Of a stretch of DNA of 64,000 nucleotides, positions 24,709-36,114 are shown one piece after another. Positions within the stretch are counted from its first letter, which is position 1. Every line of letters begins with the position of its first letter. Source of the DNA: Rhytidiadelphus loreus (taxonomy: Eukaryota > Streptophyta > Bryopsida > Hypnales > Hylocomiaceae); assembly GCA_947034895.1 (NCBI GenBank), contig OX344763.1, forward strand, positions 38,501,025-38,565,024, given 5' to 3'. The notes under the pieces were generated by a model. It had not been told where the DNA came from and ran no database searches. It was given only the letters and a program-made list of their open reading frames with translations. The position numbers and the translations under genes are program-made.

Positions 24709-26555
24709 GAGAGATTTTGGCTAAATGAAGATATGCAAAGTCCAAATCAAGCAACGATGTAGAATTCAAAATCTACAACACGGACTTGTACATGGAGTTC
24801 TACATTCAAGTGCTAGTTCTCTTTGCCTCGCCAAAGGAGGATGTTGTCTTCTACTTTATTGGAGGAAAGATTATTTGCACAACTTGGATATGTGATTTAT
24901 CGAGTTATCTTGCCACAAGTTAAATTTTTGCAATTTGTATCTATTGGTCTTAGTTCAATTCCAATATATTGTTTGAAAGTATTGTCATGGGGATTCATAA
25001 TTAAATTGTTGCATATGTTTTCAAGGGGATTCATCTTGATGGGAGTTAAATTATTGGTTTGATGATTGAGTTTCGCCTAATATTTTATGTATGCAGATGC
25101 TATCCCTAAACCACTTTGTTGTCAAAAACGCTAAGTGGAAAGACCGGTTTCAATCTCTGATGGTGGACTTTGAAAACTTGTCCAAGGACGATTTCAAAGA
25201 TGATAGCTACTTCATCTATTCCAAGGTCCACCTCAAGAGGGTGCCTAAAGGTTCATCCCGTTCTGGAAAAGGAAAGAAGAAAATGACCAAAGAGGAGGAA
25301 GCGGAGCAGGAGGCACCAATGAATCTCAACTCCGATGAAGAGGGTGATGAAGTTGGTGATGACGATGTGTAGGAGATAGAGCAGTGGGATGATTCGATTC
25401 CTGCGTTCGTCGACAGGATGGAGAGTTCTGGGGTGGAGACATCTGGAGTGGAGACATCTAGGGCGGGTGTTGTGAGTGAACGGCCTTTACGTGAGGGGAC
25501 ATTGTCAGAAATTTTAGGAAGAAGTGAATCCCGAGAGTCCTCGAATGCCTCTGGTCATCAACCATATACACCTACACTAAGCCAACCTTCACAAACGCAA
25601 CCAACTACTCGATCCTCATAGAAGAGAAAGAGGTGATTCTTGCGTCATAGAGGTGGATTGTTAACCTCACTATAGTCACAAATGAATAGAATGAAAGGAA
25701 TCGAGAAGCCAATTTTGAGATGCATAGAAGGGCTCAGGAGGCGGACATAGAGGATGACAGAAGGCTTTGAATGGAAATGAAGAAGGAGAACAATGAAATG
25801 ATGGTTTCCATGCTGCAAATGGTAGTCCCAGATATGGTAGCAAAAGCAATGCAAATCATAAATACAAAGCCCCTCTGTGCTATCGAGCCTTCATCGATGT
25901 CTTCGCAACTCATGATTGCCTAGCATGCGCACACATCATCAGACAATATGAGGGAGATGGGATCAGCATCAATCAATCCGTCTCTCAATGACACCCCTAC
26001 TTTGACCCTAGCGCAAGCGCCACATCAGTCCTCTCCGATATTGGATGCCTCTCCATCGCATACGAGGGACATTTCAAGTGTTCCTTTGGCCAAGGATAAT
26101 GCCATGGATGATTTATCGGCTAAAGAGATTGCAGAGGAAGGGAGTACAGTCCGAGCAGTTACAGGACCTAGTGATTGGTGATCCTCTAGATTGTTTCCTG
26201 TGACTCTTTCTGACTGTATTTAAACTCGATTCAAGTTGAATTGTCTTCCGTTGCTTTCCATTTTTTGCCTAGGAGGTAGTTATAGAGAGGTCAGGCTATA
26301 AATTATGGTCTTTATATGTAAAATTATATCTCTCTTCGAGATAGTGTAATATATTTTTTTCTTTACAATGTGTTTTGGTGTTCATCAGTATATTTCGCAT
26401 AACACATTGTCGTCGAACCAATTCTTTCCAACATCTTGTTGGATGTTGGTTACTCTATTGCACAATTAAATCCCTTGCATACTGGCTTGTTGTTGTTAGG
26501 TACACCAGATCATTCTTTTGTAGACTTGGATACGATTTAGGTCCTTATTCTAGAC

Positions 26556-27972
26556 GTGAGTAGGGATACAGAAGATGTGAATGAAGAACCAAACATAGAA
26601 GCCAATGACGAGGCACTTCTAGAATTAGAGCATCCGCAAGAATTGGAGGTAGAGTGGGAAGAGGTAGATTTGCATCAAGAACTTAATGAGGATGTCAAAA
26701 TTCCAAACGAAGCAATTCTCAAATTGGAGGAGCTACAAGAACTTGAAGTGGAAAGGGAAGATCCTCATTTGGCTGATGAAATTGAAAAAGATGTTGTTGT
26801 TGACAAATTAGTCGAGGCACTTCAGAAGTACGAGGATATACCAATGGATGTTGTTAATGGGAAGGCGAAGTCGGCCACTCTAGTGAGCTTCCTTCACGAC
26901 TTTGATGTATTAGAATTTGTTGTTGAATCCTTGAGTGTCTAACGTGTTTGTTTCCACTTTGCCCTGGAGCGCTTGAAGTTTCAAATAAGCACGGGCCTCT
27001 ACAACCAATTAACCCTCCAAAACTTTGGCGTTATATCATGATCAAGTTAACAATCATAGAAGGATTCCAGTAGGTGGAGAGGGGGACCAGGCTCCTGCAC
27101 CATTCAAGTCCAAGCCGTTAAAAAAGTGGCTCAATGTGATCCTGGATCTAAATGGGCTCCTCTACTTTTGTAACGATGTGAAATATCACATTGGTGAGAA
27201 GAGATTGTACACTCCAGATGAGAAAGTTGTAGAGAATATATAAGGTCTTGGAGTTGAGGAGGATCACTGCACAGCCCCACCTCAAAACATTTCTGCAAGA
27301 ATTAGCTTTGATTGTGAACGTCTTGGTGTGGAACTCTATGAACCAGTCGTATGCCCAAATTGTATGTAATTTTCTATTCTATGGACTGAATCCCCCAGTG
27401 TGTATTCTCGAGTAAGAACAATGCAATGTCTTGAAACAAAGAGTGGGGAATGGATGGCTAGTGAACTATAGAGTATAGAGTGAGGGGGGGACAAAAGACC
27501 TTTGGGTGAAGCCATTGGAGAAGTTGTTCTAGATTAAGAAGTCCGTCCTCACCAAACATAATACACTTATAGTCGACAATAGCCCATAAAAACACTTCTT
27601 GAATGATCCAAGGAATGTGGTTCTCTTTGAATCATGGTCGTTTGAAGGAAGGGGATCTAGAAATGGACTTCTCATTGACCACCTTCTTCTGTGGATTAAA
27701 AGACTGCACTTTGATATGCCTATGGAATTGTATCGGTTTCGAACAGACTATCTTATAGGATGCCTCCACCTAATGGATGAACTAGATCAGACATAGTATC
27801 AAGACCTACAAATGGTACTAGAGGTTTCCAATTCTCTCCGTACAAAGTGGATTTAAGAAAATCCAGATTGTCTTGTGAATCCTTGGATGACAGGAGGATT
27901 GAAGCGCAAGCAGTTTAAGCAAGAGGATGTTTGGTTTTGTCCATATCCTCCTCCTTCAGAAGAGGATTCCTA
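26556..27972 (+). pseudogene. FCP1/NIF-type HAD phosphatase domain gene, decayed
   Basis: An acidic Glu/Leu-rich N-terminal part (26556-26942) contains an internal repeat (LELEHPQELEVE / LKLEELQELEVE). A HAD-fold region follows: motif I appears as LDLNGLL (27145-27162), then, after a one-base shift near 27240, FLQELALIVNVLVWNSMNQS (27286-27350), the helix-strand typical of FCP1-like domains. Motif IV is DNSP (27575-27586) and the region continues past RNVVLFESW (27613). Active members carry DxDx(T/V) and DDSP; here the second Asp of motif I is Asn and several stops interrupt (for example 27587-27589, right after DNSP), so no phosphatase is made. In plants DLNGLL proteins form large families, some moved by transposons. 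Stops again fall where glutamine is expected. Confidence 0.65.
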
Positions 27973-28819
27973 GATTTGAGACAATTTATATACAAAAAAT
28001 GTATTGACAAATTTTCTAACCTTTGTTTGTTCCTAGGGTTTGCGTGCTACTATAGTTAGTGAAATTCAGTGTACCTACAAGTGTACTGCCTCTGTTGATT
28101 CGTTCTCTGACTATAGACAATTTGATATATCGGAAGGCATATTGGGGCACATTATGTATTCCACATCCACTGCCCAATCAACCATGGATTACTTAGTCAT
28201 GTATGTTGATGATGGTGTTGTCGAGAGTCCACTAAATGGGGGAAAGTGCTCCATTCACGTTTACTTAGTTCACCTTCTCCTTTAAAATGTCGGGTGCATT
28301 CCCCCTCACCTGCGGATCGTGACAGGATGAATCCTATAACCCAAAGGAAGTTGTATGATGTTGACATAGTGGTGGATACGGTCGTAAAGGTATGGTGTTC
28401 TTTCACTGATGTAGCATTTGTTTCAAAAGAACACATATTACATTATTGGGATGGTAAACTTATGATTTCATATTGTTGTGTAGGCAGATTGAAAGAACGT
28501 CGCTAAATCCGTCATTGGTTTAAATGAGACGCAACCTACAAAACTTCCTTTTAAAGAGCGGCATACAGCATCTAAGGGCTCGTTGCCTCCTCGGCCGAAA
28601 AGCAATGTCCATGGTGTGGCAGACTATAAATGCAAGACTCATGATGGACAACTTCATAGTTAATTATACATGTCGTCGTCCTTAGGATGCTTCAGAGCAA
28701 AGGTCCTTAAAGAATCAACGGCGAGAGTTTGTGTGCCAAAGATCCGCTAGTAGCAACAAATAGAGTTGAGGGCCAAAGTTATTAAAGGCATTGATGATTT
28801 TCAAGAGTAGGTCGCCATT
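27973..28819 (+). other. Open fragments downstream of the phosphatase pseudogene
   Basis: A frame of 81 codons at 28040-28285 and one of 86 codons at 28246-28506 overlap. Neither shows a known domain. The segment ends at the LTR insertion at 28820. Confidence 0.3.
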
Positions 28820-30389
28820 TGTGAGCCCTCAAGTTGGCACTTGGAACTCTGAACTTATTTTTCACGATTTATTGTTAGTTTTCAGATTAAAAATATGAAA
28901 AAATACATAAAAATAGGGTTATTAAGCGTTTTGGTAGAAGTCCTTACCAAAGTAGTGAGAAATGGCCTTAAATGCATGGAATACGTAAAACTTTACATTT
29001 TCACTAATTTTAGGTCTTATTAGTAAAATTAGGTAGTTAAGTCAATAATTTTGAGCGAAGTAAGGATTTGAGAGTTAGCCAGTCCTAGTGTCTTGTTCAT
29101 GTGGTATAGCATCTATAAGTACGCATGTAACAAACTGGCTAAAAATTAGAGTCTAGTCAGAGTTAGTCAAAATCCAACTCGAAAGAGTTAGATTTGTTGT
29201 TTGCAGGTAATTTTGAGAAATACAATCATTCACAGAACAAGATGGAAGAAATGATGATTAGAACATACAGAGAGGTGCTTTTCTAGGTCAAAGCATGCCA
29301 GGAGGTCAAATAGAAGCCCAATCATCCAAGATTCCCCTGGTATCAAGAATAATTTCCCTCCCGAGTGGAAATTATTAAGGAATTGCTAAAAATAGCATCC
29401 TTATTGGAAATTTGGTTTTGCCCTTAGTTGATGGACATCTTGTAGAAGATTGCCCAAAAGTTTCGGGATTTTACAAAACTCCACGATGACTTCATGGGAA
29501 GTCAACCGCTTAAAACTGCATTCGTAAATTCCTAAAAATTACCAATGTTGCGGTAAAATCTCACTAAAAATTAGGATAGTGTTTTGTGTGCCAATAAAGA
29601 GCCCTGTCAAGATTGAAGACATTCCGACATTCCGACATTCCCAAATATCAGAATTATGACCGACAACGAATTTTACAATAATTTACAACTTGGCGGCGGA
29701 TTGACTGGCGTACCAGGAGTTAATAGTGTCCGAATGGAGTGAAATAAGGGTCAATTCTTACTCCCAAAAATATTCTAAACCACCTAGGACCAACAAATTT
29801 CATCAAAAAGCGCAAACTTCAAAAGTTAGATTTTTTACTTTTGTTCAAAGTTACCGTGACTCAAATTTGCGCTTTAAAACGGTTGGAGAGGTAGGGGTAA
29901 GGGGTCTCTTCGGCTAATTGGGGTCTTTTGAATGCAATGGCGCAGTTTGTTTTCAATTTTGAGTTGTCCCTCAAAAGATAGAGAGGGTCAGCCCTTAGTT
30001 TGACTTTTTTAAGGTAATTTTAGATTAATCTAGGTTGATTTTGCAAATATCTTTTGTAAAATCGAAGATTGGATTTGCTCAAGATACTTGTCTTGCGTAA
30101 GAAGCCATCCTTTGGACTAAAGAAAGACAATTTAGAACTAACCTAAGATTAATTTGCAAAATATCTCGGTTAATTAGGTAGGTTTTCAAAATATCTTTGG
30201 GAAAAATCTAATATTTGATTTTGGGAAGATTCTAAGGCCATTTAGGGCCTAGAAGGAACTTGCTTGAGGACCTTCCTTCCTATTAAACAAAGATTATTTA
30301 GAAAACGTGTTAGGTTAGTTTAGTAAAATATCTAGATTGAAAGTAATAAAATATTTACGAACAACTTACCGAGGGGGGCCGGGAGCGAG

Positions 30390-30398
30390 TATATAAGG
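30390..30398 (+). promoter_or_regulatory. TATA box of LTR family A copy 2
   Basis: TATATAAGG on the plus strand is followed within 30 bases by a conserved T/C-rich leader. It is equivalent to 750-757 in copy 1. Confidence 0.6.
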
Positions 30399-30667
30399 CC
30401 CTTCCTTGAGGTTGTTCGTGGCCCTCATTCTCTTGCTTCATTCTTGTTGTTGCTCTTGTCGTACTACCGACACTTCTCGAAGCACTTTTTAAAACCAAAT
30501 TTTGGCTCTTTTTTTCTATTTCTTCTATTCTCTTGTACTTTGAAGGTCTAGAGGGACCCTTCAAAGCTTTCTTTTCTTATTTGAATTTGGAGGCTTCAAG
30601 CCCCAAAACTTTGACTTTCAAGAGTTTAGGAAGAGGAAATCCTCTAACTCCATTGTTGTTTGAGTTA

Positions 30668-32942
30668 TATAGTATAGATTTTTGTTAAGACAAAACCAAG
30701 GCAAATCCAAAGAAGGTTCGTTTAAGGGGAAAAGCTCAAATTAGCTTAGTGTTTTAATTAGCTAATGTCACTTTGTAGGTAAATCTCTCTTCTTTTAAAT
30801 TCCAAACATATTATTTGTTACCTCAAGTCATGTTAGTAGGAGTTGGGATAAATGGCTTATTTCTATTCTCCTCACACTAGTAAACCGTCAATTAGTAATT
30901 TCTAGGTTTTATCCCACTATGTCTGTAAATCTATCTTCTCCAACAAAGTCAAAGTAAATAGATGAGAATCAATAATCAAATTCAATTGTCATTTTTCAAT
31001 AATCGTTAAACAATAGCCACAATGTTAGTACTTATTTTCAATTGTCATTTAGCAATATTCATTTTTCAATAATCGATTTTAACAAGTAATCAATCAATAG
31101 TCTCTTTTCAATAGTCACAATTCGATAGTCAAACTACATATACAAGACAAATCACATTTTATTTAAATTTTAAAATTGTATAACCACAAGGTAAAGTGCA
31201 CACAAAGGAATGTATCAACTTTCTATGAAGAGTTGGAAGTTAAAATAACTTGCAATAATTTGACTTACATGCCAAAAAAAAAAAAAAACTACACATGAAA
31301 TATAATAAACTATTTCATAGTTTTGAAAAGAACTCCTAATTTAAAATGCAAAAGTTCAAAGCTAAATGGATCTCCTGTGGGATGCTACCACTATAACATT
31401 AACAATTTCTAAATTGCCAAAATCCATAACTAGTTGTAATATGGATTCTGTTCACAACAAAGTTCTTGGTCTTCACTGCAATTTCAACCACATAGCAAAT
31501 ATTAAACACTAATATACTTAAGCAATTGACAAAATCAATAGTCGGATATTCAATGTGATCTTTTCAATAGTCAAGTTAAGTAGCATGGTTATTCAATAGT
31601 CAATATTCAATAATCTTTTTATGTGCAAAATCAATTTATCATAACAATAGTCGTTTCATCAATGGTCTTTTGTAACCGGCTCAATACTTATATTTAAAGT
31701 TGTTCTTCATTTAATTATACAATCTAAGTCTACTAGTCCCGAAGAACCGGTAAGATTCTTCACTTCATTTTCACATATTGTAATTCTATATTTATACCAA
31801 TTTATTCATAATGATTAATTTATTATTCTCACAACCTCTTGGCAATAATGCTTCAAATTAATTTAATTCTCTTCACACTTTTAATTGAATATGCAATTAA
31901 ATTTCCTTACAATTTCTCTCGGAGTTTGCTTCTTAATAATTAAATATAAAACTCTCAAAATTTATCATACAATGCTCCACGGTTATTCTCTCCAAGAAAA
32001 ATCAAATGTATATGTGTTCTAAATTACTCACATTTAATCTCTCGGCAATAAATATTAAAAACTAATTACTATAAACAATTGGCCAACCGGCTCTTTCTTT
32101 AATTCACAAAATACCATGTTAATTAATTAAATATTCACACTCTTAAATTGCTTCTACAATCAAAGTACAATTTAATTCTCCACTTAAAGAAATTATTTGA
32201 ATCACTCAATTCTATCAAGAAAAACTACAAGGATTACAATAAGTGTTCTCACAACATAATTCATTAAAAATGAACAATTAATTCTTTAAGAATTTATAAA
32301 ATTCCTCTTTGCACTCTAATTAAGACATTAATCAATAATTATCTCTTCCAATTCCCTCGGCAAAGATGATAATAATAATTTTATAAATTAATCCTCACGG
32401 TTATCTCTCAACAATAAGGCTCCAATTAAATTAAATGGTATTATCCTTCACAATTAATACTCAAAGAATGACAAGTGATAACCCAAAAATTATCCTTACA
32501 ATAATTAATAAATTTTCAATTACTCTCTAAACTTCACTTCCAATTATAAAATTATCAAACAGACTTAATAATTTAACACATACACACACAATTGCCCTCA
32601 CGGCAAAGATATTAAAAATCACACAAAATTACTTAGCCTAAGCTCAAGCTATGAACACTCAAGAAGGTACAATAATTCACACAATAACACATGAAAAACA
32701 AAGAATGCAAGAGAGAGAAAATGGAAGAAGAAAAAACACTTAAACCAAATTTAAGATTTGAAAAGACATGAGAGACAACCTCCCAACTATAACTACCTTA
32801 ACTTAATTTTAATTTCATTCATTCAAAATAAAATCAACAAATTTAATTCATTTCCACTCATTTTAAATTATCCTTCTCAAATTTAACCGCATTCACACAA
32901 TAATTGCAAAAATGAACAAAATTTAGTGTTAAAGGTCTCACA
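30668..32942 (-). mobile_element. Solo-LTR-like insertion inside LTR A copy 2
   Basis: This 2275-bp block is absent from copy 1. It is flanked by AGTTA at 30663-30667 and 32943-32947, a 5-bp duplication. On the minus strand it begins TGTGAGACC, close to the TGTGAGCCC start of families A and B, and ends ...ACTATA rather than CA. The interior is very AT-rich with iterated tcaatagtc words (30985-31670) and later ctcggcaa words. A solo LTR of a third related family is the simplest reading. Confidence 0.6.
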
Positions 32943-33440
32943 AGTTAACTAACTTCTTGCTTGAATTTGGAGGCTTCAAGCCCCAAAACTTTGATATTTG
33001 GAGAGTTGTGGGAGTAGTTCCCAAACTCTAAATTGATTTTCTTGTTCTTTTGGATACTAACCAACTATTTGTGCGAATTGATAACCGTTTGTGAACTTAA
33101 AACTTTAAAGCGGCAAGGCCAGATTTTGCCAAAAGGTTTTGAGCATCACCACGTGCCAAAACTCGTTGTATAACGGGTGTTTGTTTTGACTAATTGCTAA
33201 TGTTCGGTTAAACACTGTCACGTGTACCTCCTTTAAAAATTAAGTTTTCAAAATACTAGTTTGGGTCCTTGGATACTATTATTTCCTGGGGTTGCTTCCA
33301 CACGGCGGAGCTTTGACTTTGAAACCTGGAAACGGGTATTTAAACTTTAATTTGTTTGTAATTTCCTAGGGTTGCTCTTGCATGGCGGAGCTTCGACTTT
33401 TTAAATCTTGAAAACAGGTACTTTAAAATTCCTAATCCCT

Positions 33441-33932
33441 TGATTATTTCATGTTGCCTGGGGTAGCTCCCGCATGGCGGAGTTTTGACTTGTAATAGTC
33501 AAAATTTACCTTTGTGAAAAACACTAATTTTTGGTTTGTTCTACACGGCAAAGCTTTGACTTACCAACTAAAAATCAACAAAATAAGATTCTTTGGAAGC
33601 TTATTTAAGGGCCAAACTCTGTTGATTTTTCTCCTTTCCGTGTTATACATGTGGTGGAGGTATTTGGTCTCCAAACTTGCCATTTGTTGTTTGTTTTATT
33701 CAAATTGTTTTGTTTCTTCTTTCTAATTTCATCAAACTTGGCCGTTTTTGTCTTGTTTTTCCTTGATCCATAAAAATAGTTCCCTCTTGATTATTAATCT
33801 AAGGATGCTTGATTTTTTAAAAGTTGAGTATTCCAAAAATTATTTAAAATACCAATCCATCAAAGTTTAGTTTTTATTTCCAAAAAATTGATCCCGAAGG
33901 TAGGGACAGTCAAGGTTGGAGCTTGAATACAA
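33441..33932. other. 3' flank of LTR A copy 2
   Basis: Continues as AT-rich sequence with one more weak aaagctttgac motif near 33550. No gene is visible. Confidence 0.35.
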
Positions 33933-34212
33933 GAGCGACTGACTTCCTGAACTAGACCAGCGAGAGAGCCAAATGAACTAAAGGAGGAGGCAGCCCAAAC
34001 GGACAAGGCGACGACCAACCACGCCCCGCCACGTGTCGCGTTAGACCGACGGAAAAGGAGCGCCTGACTTCCTGAACCAGACCAGCGAGGAAAGCCGACG
34101 AACTGAAGGATGGGAGACAGCCAAACGGACAAGGCGATGACCAACCACGCCCCGCCACGTGTCGCGTCAGACCGATGGGAAGGAGCGACTGACTCACTGA
34201 ACTGGAGCGACA
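33933..34212. repeat. 125-bp GC-rich tandem repeat with G-box
   Basis: Two full units (33933-34057, 34058-34182) and the start of a third (34183-34212), each beginning gagcg(a/c)ctgac. Both full units contain ccacgtgtcgcg, which holds a G-box/ABRE-like ACGTGTC core. Open frames across it on the minus strand are a by-product of the repeat. Confidence 0.75.
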
Positions 34213-35182
34213 GGGCATTAGACCTGCTCTCCCGAATTGAAGTAATGAGATAGCCAGGGAAGTCTACACAGGCCTTTGAACTTTGGAAAACGAAAATTGA
34301 CACTCATAACCAAAATCATAATCAAGCTTAGGCGGTTGTTGTCACGCACAAAACTTTTGATTTTTGGAAGAAAAATCGAACACCAAGGATCCTCTCCAAC
34401 CTCACAAGTGTCTCCAAGAAGCCATAGCTTGCCAACAACAACAATTAAACGAAAAGGGAAGGGAAGAAAGGGATTATAAGAAAGTTAGCGAAGGAAGACG
34501 AAGAATCAAGGTGAGCATCTTACTAATTAATTTGTTTTGATTATTTTATTCTTTTCATTGGCATCTTACTATTGAAGTTGGAATTGTTTGGATTGTTTTA
34601 TTCTTTTTACTATTCATTTGGATTGTTGTTCATCCTTTCATTCCTTTTCCTATTCATTGATAGATTTGTTTTTTATTATTTAACATTATTTTATTAGATT
34701 ACTATTCATTCAGTTGATTTTAGTTATTAATTAGGATTCCAATTGTATTAATTGGCAAAATTGTTGGTTAGTGTTTTGTTTTATTAGGCCCAATAAGCCA
34801 AATCTATAAAAACAAAAAAAACTAATATCTTTGGAATATTAAATTAAAAAACTATTTAAAATTTGGCAAGGAAATATTACTACTATTCATTGAAAACTTA
34901 GAAAATTTGATTAAATTATACAATTTAAATTAAATACCTAAGACCAAAGAATCACTTCTAAATTGCCGAAACTAATAACAATGTGATTTTTAGATAGGTT
35001 TAAAATAACAATTCAACAAAGAATTACCCAACTCTCACTAAAATTCGCAATCTCATGAAAGACAATGGAGGATTTTGGGGAAACGATTATGATGGTATTT
35101 TGTGACAACGGATCCACCGACATCTTTGATACTGAGGTATGATTTCTAACTTTGTTTTTCTTTAAAATTGCTTTTCATTTAA
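34213..35182. other. AT-rich region with one basic open frame
   Basis: A Lys/Arg-rich frame at 34276-34479 (+) ends shortly before a good splice donor (caag|gtgagc, 34511). This could be the 5' untranslated region of a retroelement transcript starting in the repeat upstream, but no acceptor or downstream exon was found. Confidence 0.3.
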
Positions 35183-36110
35183 CCCTTAAAGGACCGTCAC
35201 TATACTTTCACCCAAAACGCTCCAAAACTGCCATTTCTAGTACAAGTACCAAAATTTTGAAAAAAATCTTTTTTTGACATATCTAACCGTAGGATCTTGT
35301 ATTATATAGTATCAAAAACATGTGGTAAAAATTTCAGACATTTCCACCGGGTAGATTGAAAGATATAAGCATTCAAATAAACTAAAATCATTTTTTTGAC
35401 CTTGCGAAAAGTAGGGCAGCTGCACTTCACAAGCTCACATTTCTATGAAAAAATGACCTAAATGGTGGTGCTTCTTTGCATCAAAAAATGACCTAGAGAA
35501 GTTGGCCACATGCATAAAAAATTTCAGATCATTTGGAATAGTACAACATATAGGAAAAAAATAGTAAGTAGGTAGTAGTAGAGAATGATTAAAAATACTA
35601 AATTATTTACAATTTAAAAATGGAATTGAAAATTTCCAATCCCAATGGTTGAAATGTTTTTATAATGTATCTACATCCTACGATTTTATTTTTGTCCAAA
35701 AAAATTGAAAATTGGGTAAGATAAAGGATTTCAAAGTTTATTTTAGAGTAGGAAATCCAAAACTTCCCGCAAACAAAAAATCCTCATAACTTTTGACTCA
35801 TTGATCAAAATGGAATGATTCAAAGTTTTTTGTGTATATAAAACTCTAGAAAATCAATTCCAAAATTTTGTTTCTGAAAAAAGTGATTTTTTCTGATCTG
35901 CCCGAACTGCCCGGTTGGGAAAAAAAGTAACATTTTAGGCTATAACTTTTGATGCGTATTTCCAAATGTCATGAAATTTGGTGCATGTGAAAGATCTTCC
36001 TCGCCCCCACATTCTATTAAAATTTCAGCCCCAAATATGAAAATCTCCGCTCGTAGGTACCTGCCCAAAATTTCTATACAGCCAAAAAACACAGTCCAGT
36101 CCTTTAGGGG
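35183..36110. mobile_element. 928-bp TIR element flanked by TTAA
   Basis: The left end is CCCTTAAAGGACC and the right end read inward is CCCCTAAAGGACT. TTAA stands directly outside both ends (35179-35182 and 36111-36114). The interior is AT-rich without an ORF. Related pieces, with the same GGGG|TTAA border, end at 49552 and 51671. A TTAA target and a CCC start are the marks of the piggyBac superfamily, so this may be a piggyBac-type MITE. Confidence 0.65.
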
Positions 36111-36114
36111 TTAA

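Larger units (their letters stand above)
21949..26181 (+). pseudogene. Decayed unknown gene split by two transposons
   Basis: No family is recognised. Open pieces run 21949-22236 (basic, helical), about 22270-22690, 23875-24028, 25091-25372 (ends in a Lys/Glu/Asp-rich acidic tail), 25418-25621 (Ser/Thr/Gln-rich) and 25948-26181 (Ser/Pro-rich). Stops and frame changes separate them. A 1.2-kb hAT element lies at 22689-23866 inside a continuous frame: the left side ends ...YFEDD and the right side resumes QLEITDPQ. A MITE lies at 24151-24708. Such long, acidic-tailed unknown proteins are common as transposon-borne genes in plants. I infer a mobile origin but see no catalytic motif. Confidence 0.45.
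28820..33440 (+). mobile_element. LTR family A, copy 2, interrupted
   Basis: Begins TGTGAGCCC at 28820 and is colinear with the reverse complement of 1-2322. The matching parts are 28820-30667 and 32943-33440, with a foreign 2.28-kb block between. The LTR promoter is at 30390. The tandem cggcggagctttgac units at 33300-33490 match those at 1-150. No retroviral-type enzyme genes flank it. The exact 3' end could not be fixed because copy 1 leaves the window. Confidence 0.75.

Noticed and set aside
30355..30564. Minus-strand ORF in the LTR
   Set aside because: It lies antisense to the LTR leader and is not conserved in copy 1.
31000..31670. CRISPR-like array of tcaatagtc words
   Set aside because: The words are irregularly spaced, short and AT-rich, and the DNA is eukaryotic.
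1..33440. Families A copies as the two LTRs of one large element
   Set aside because: They are in inverted orientation, whereas LTRs of one element are direct repeats; they must be separate insertions or rearranged.
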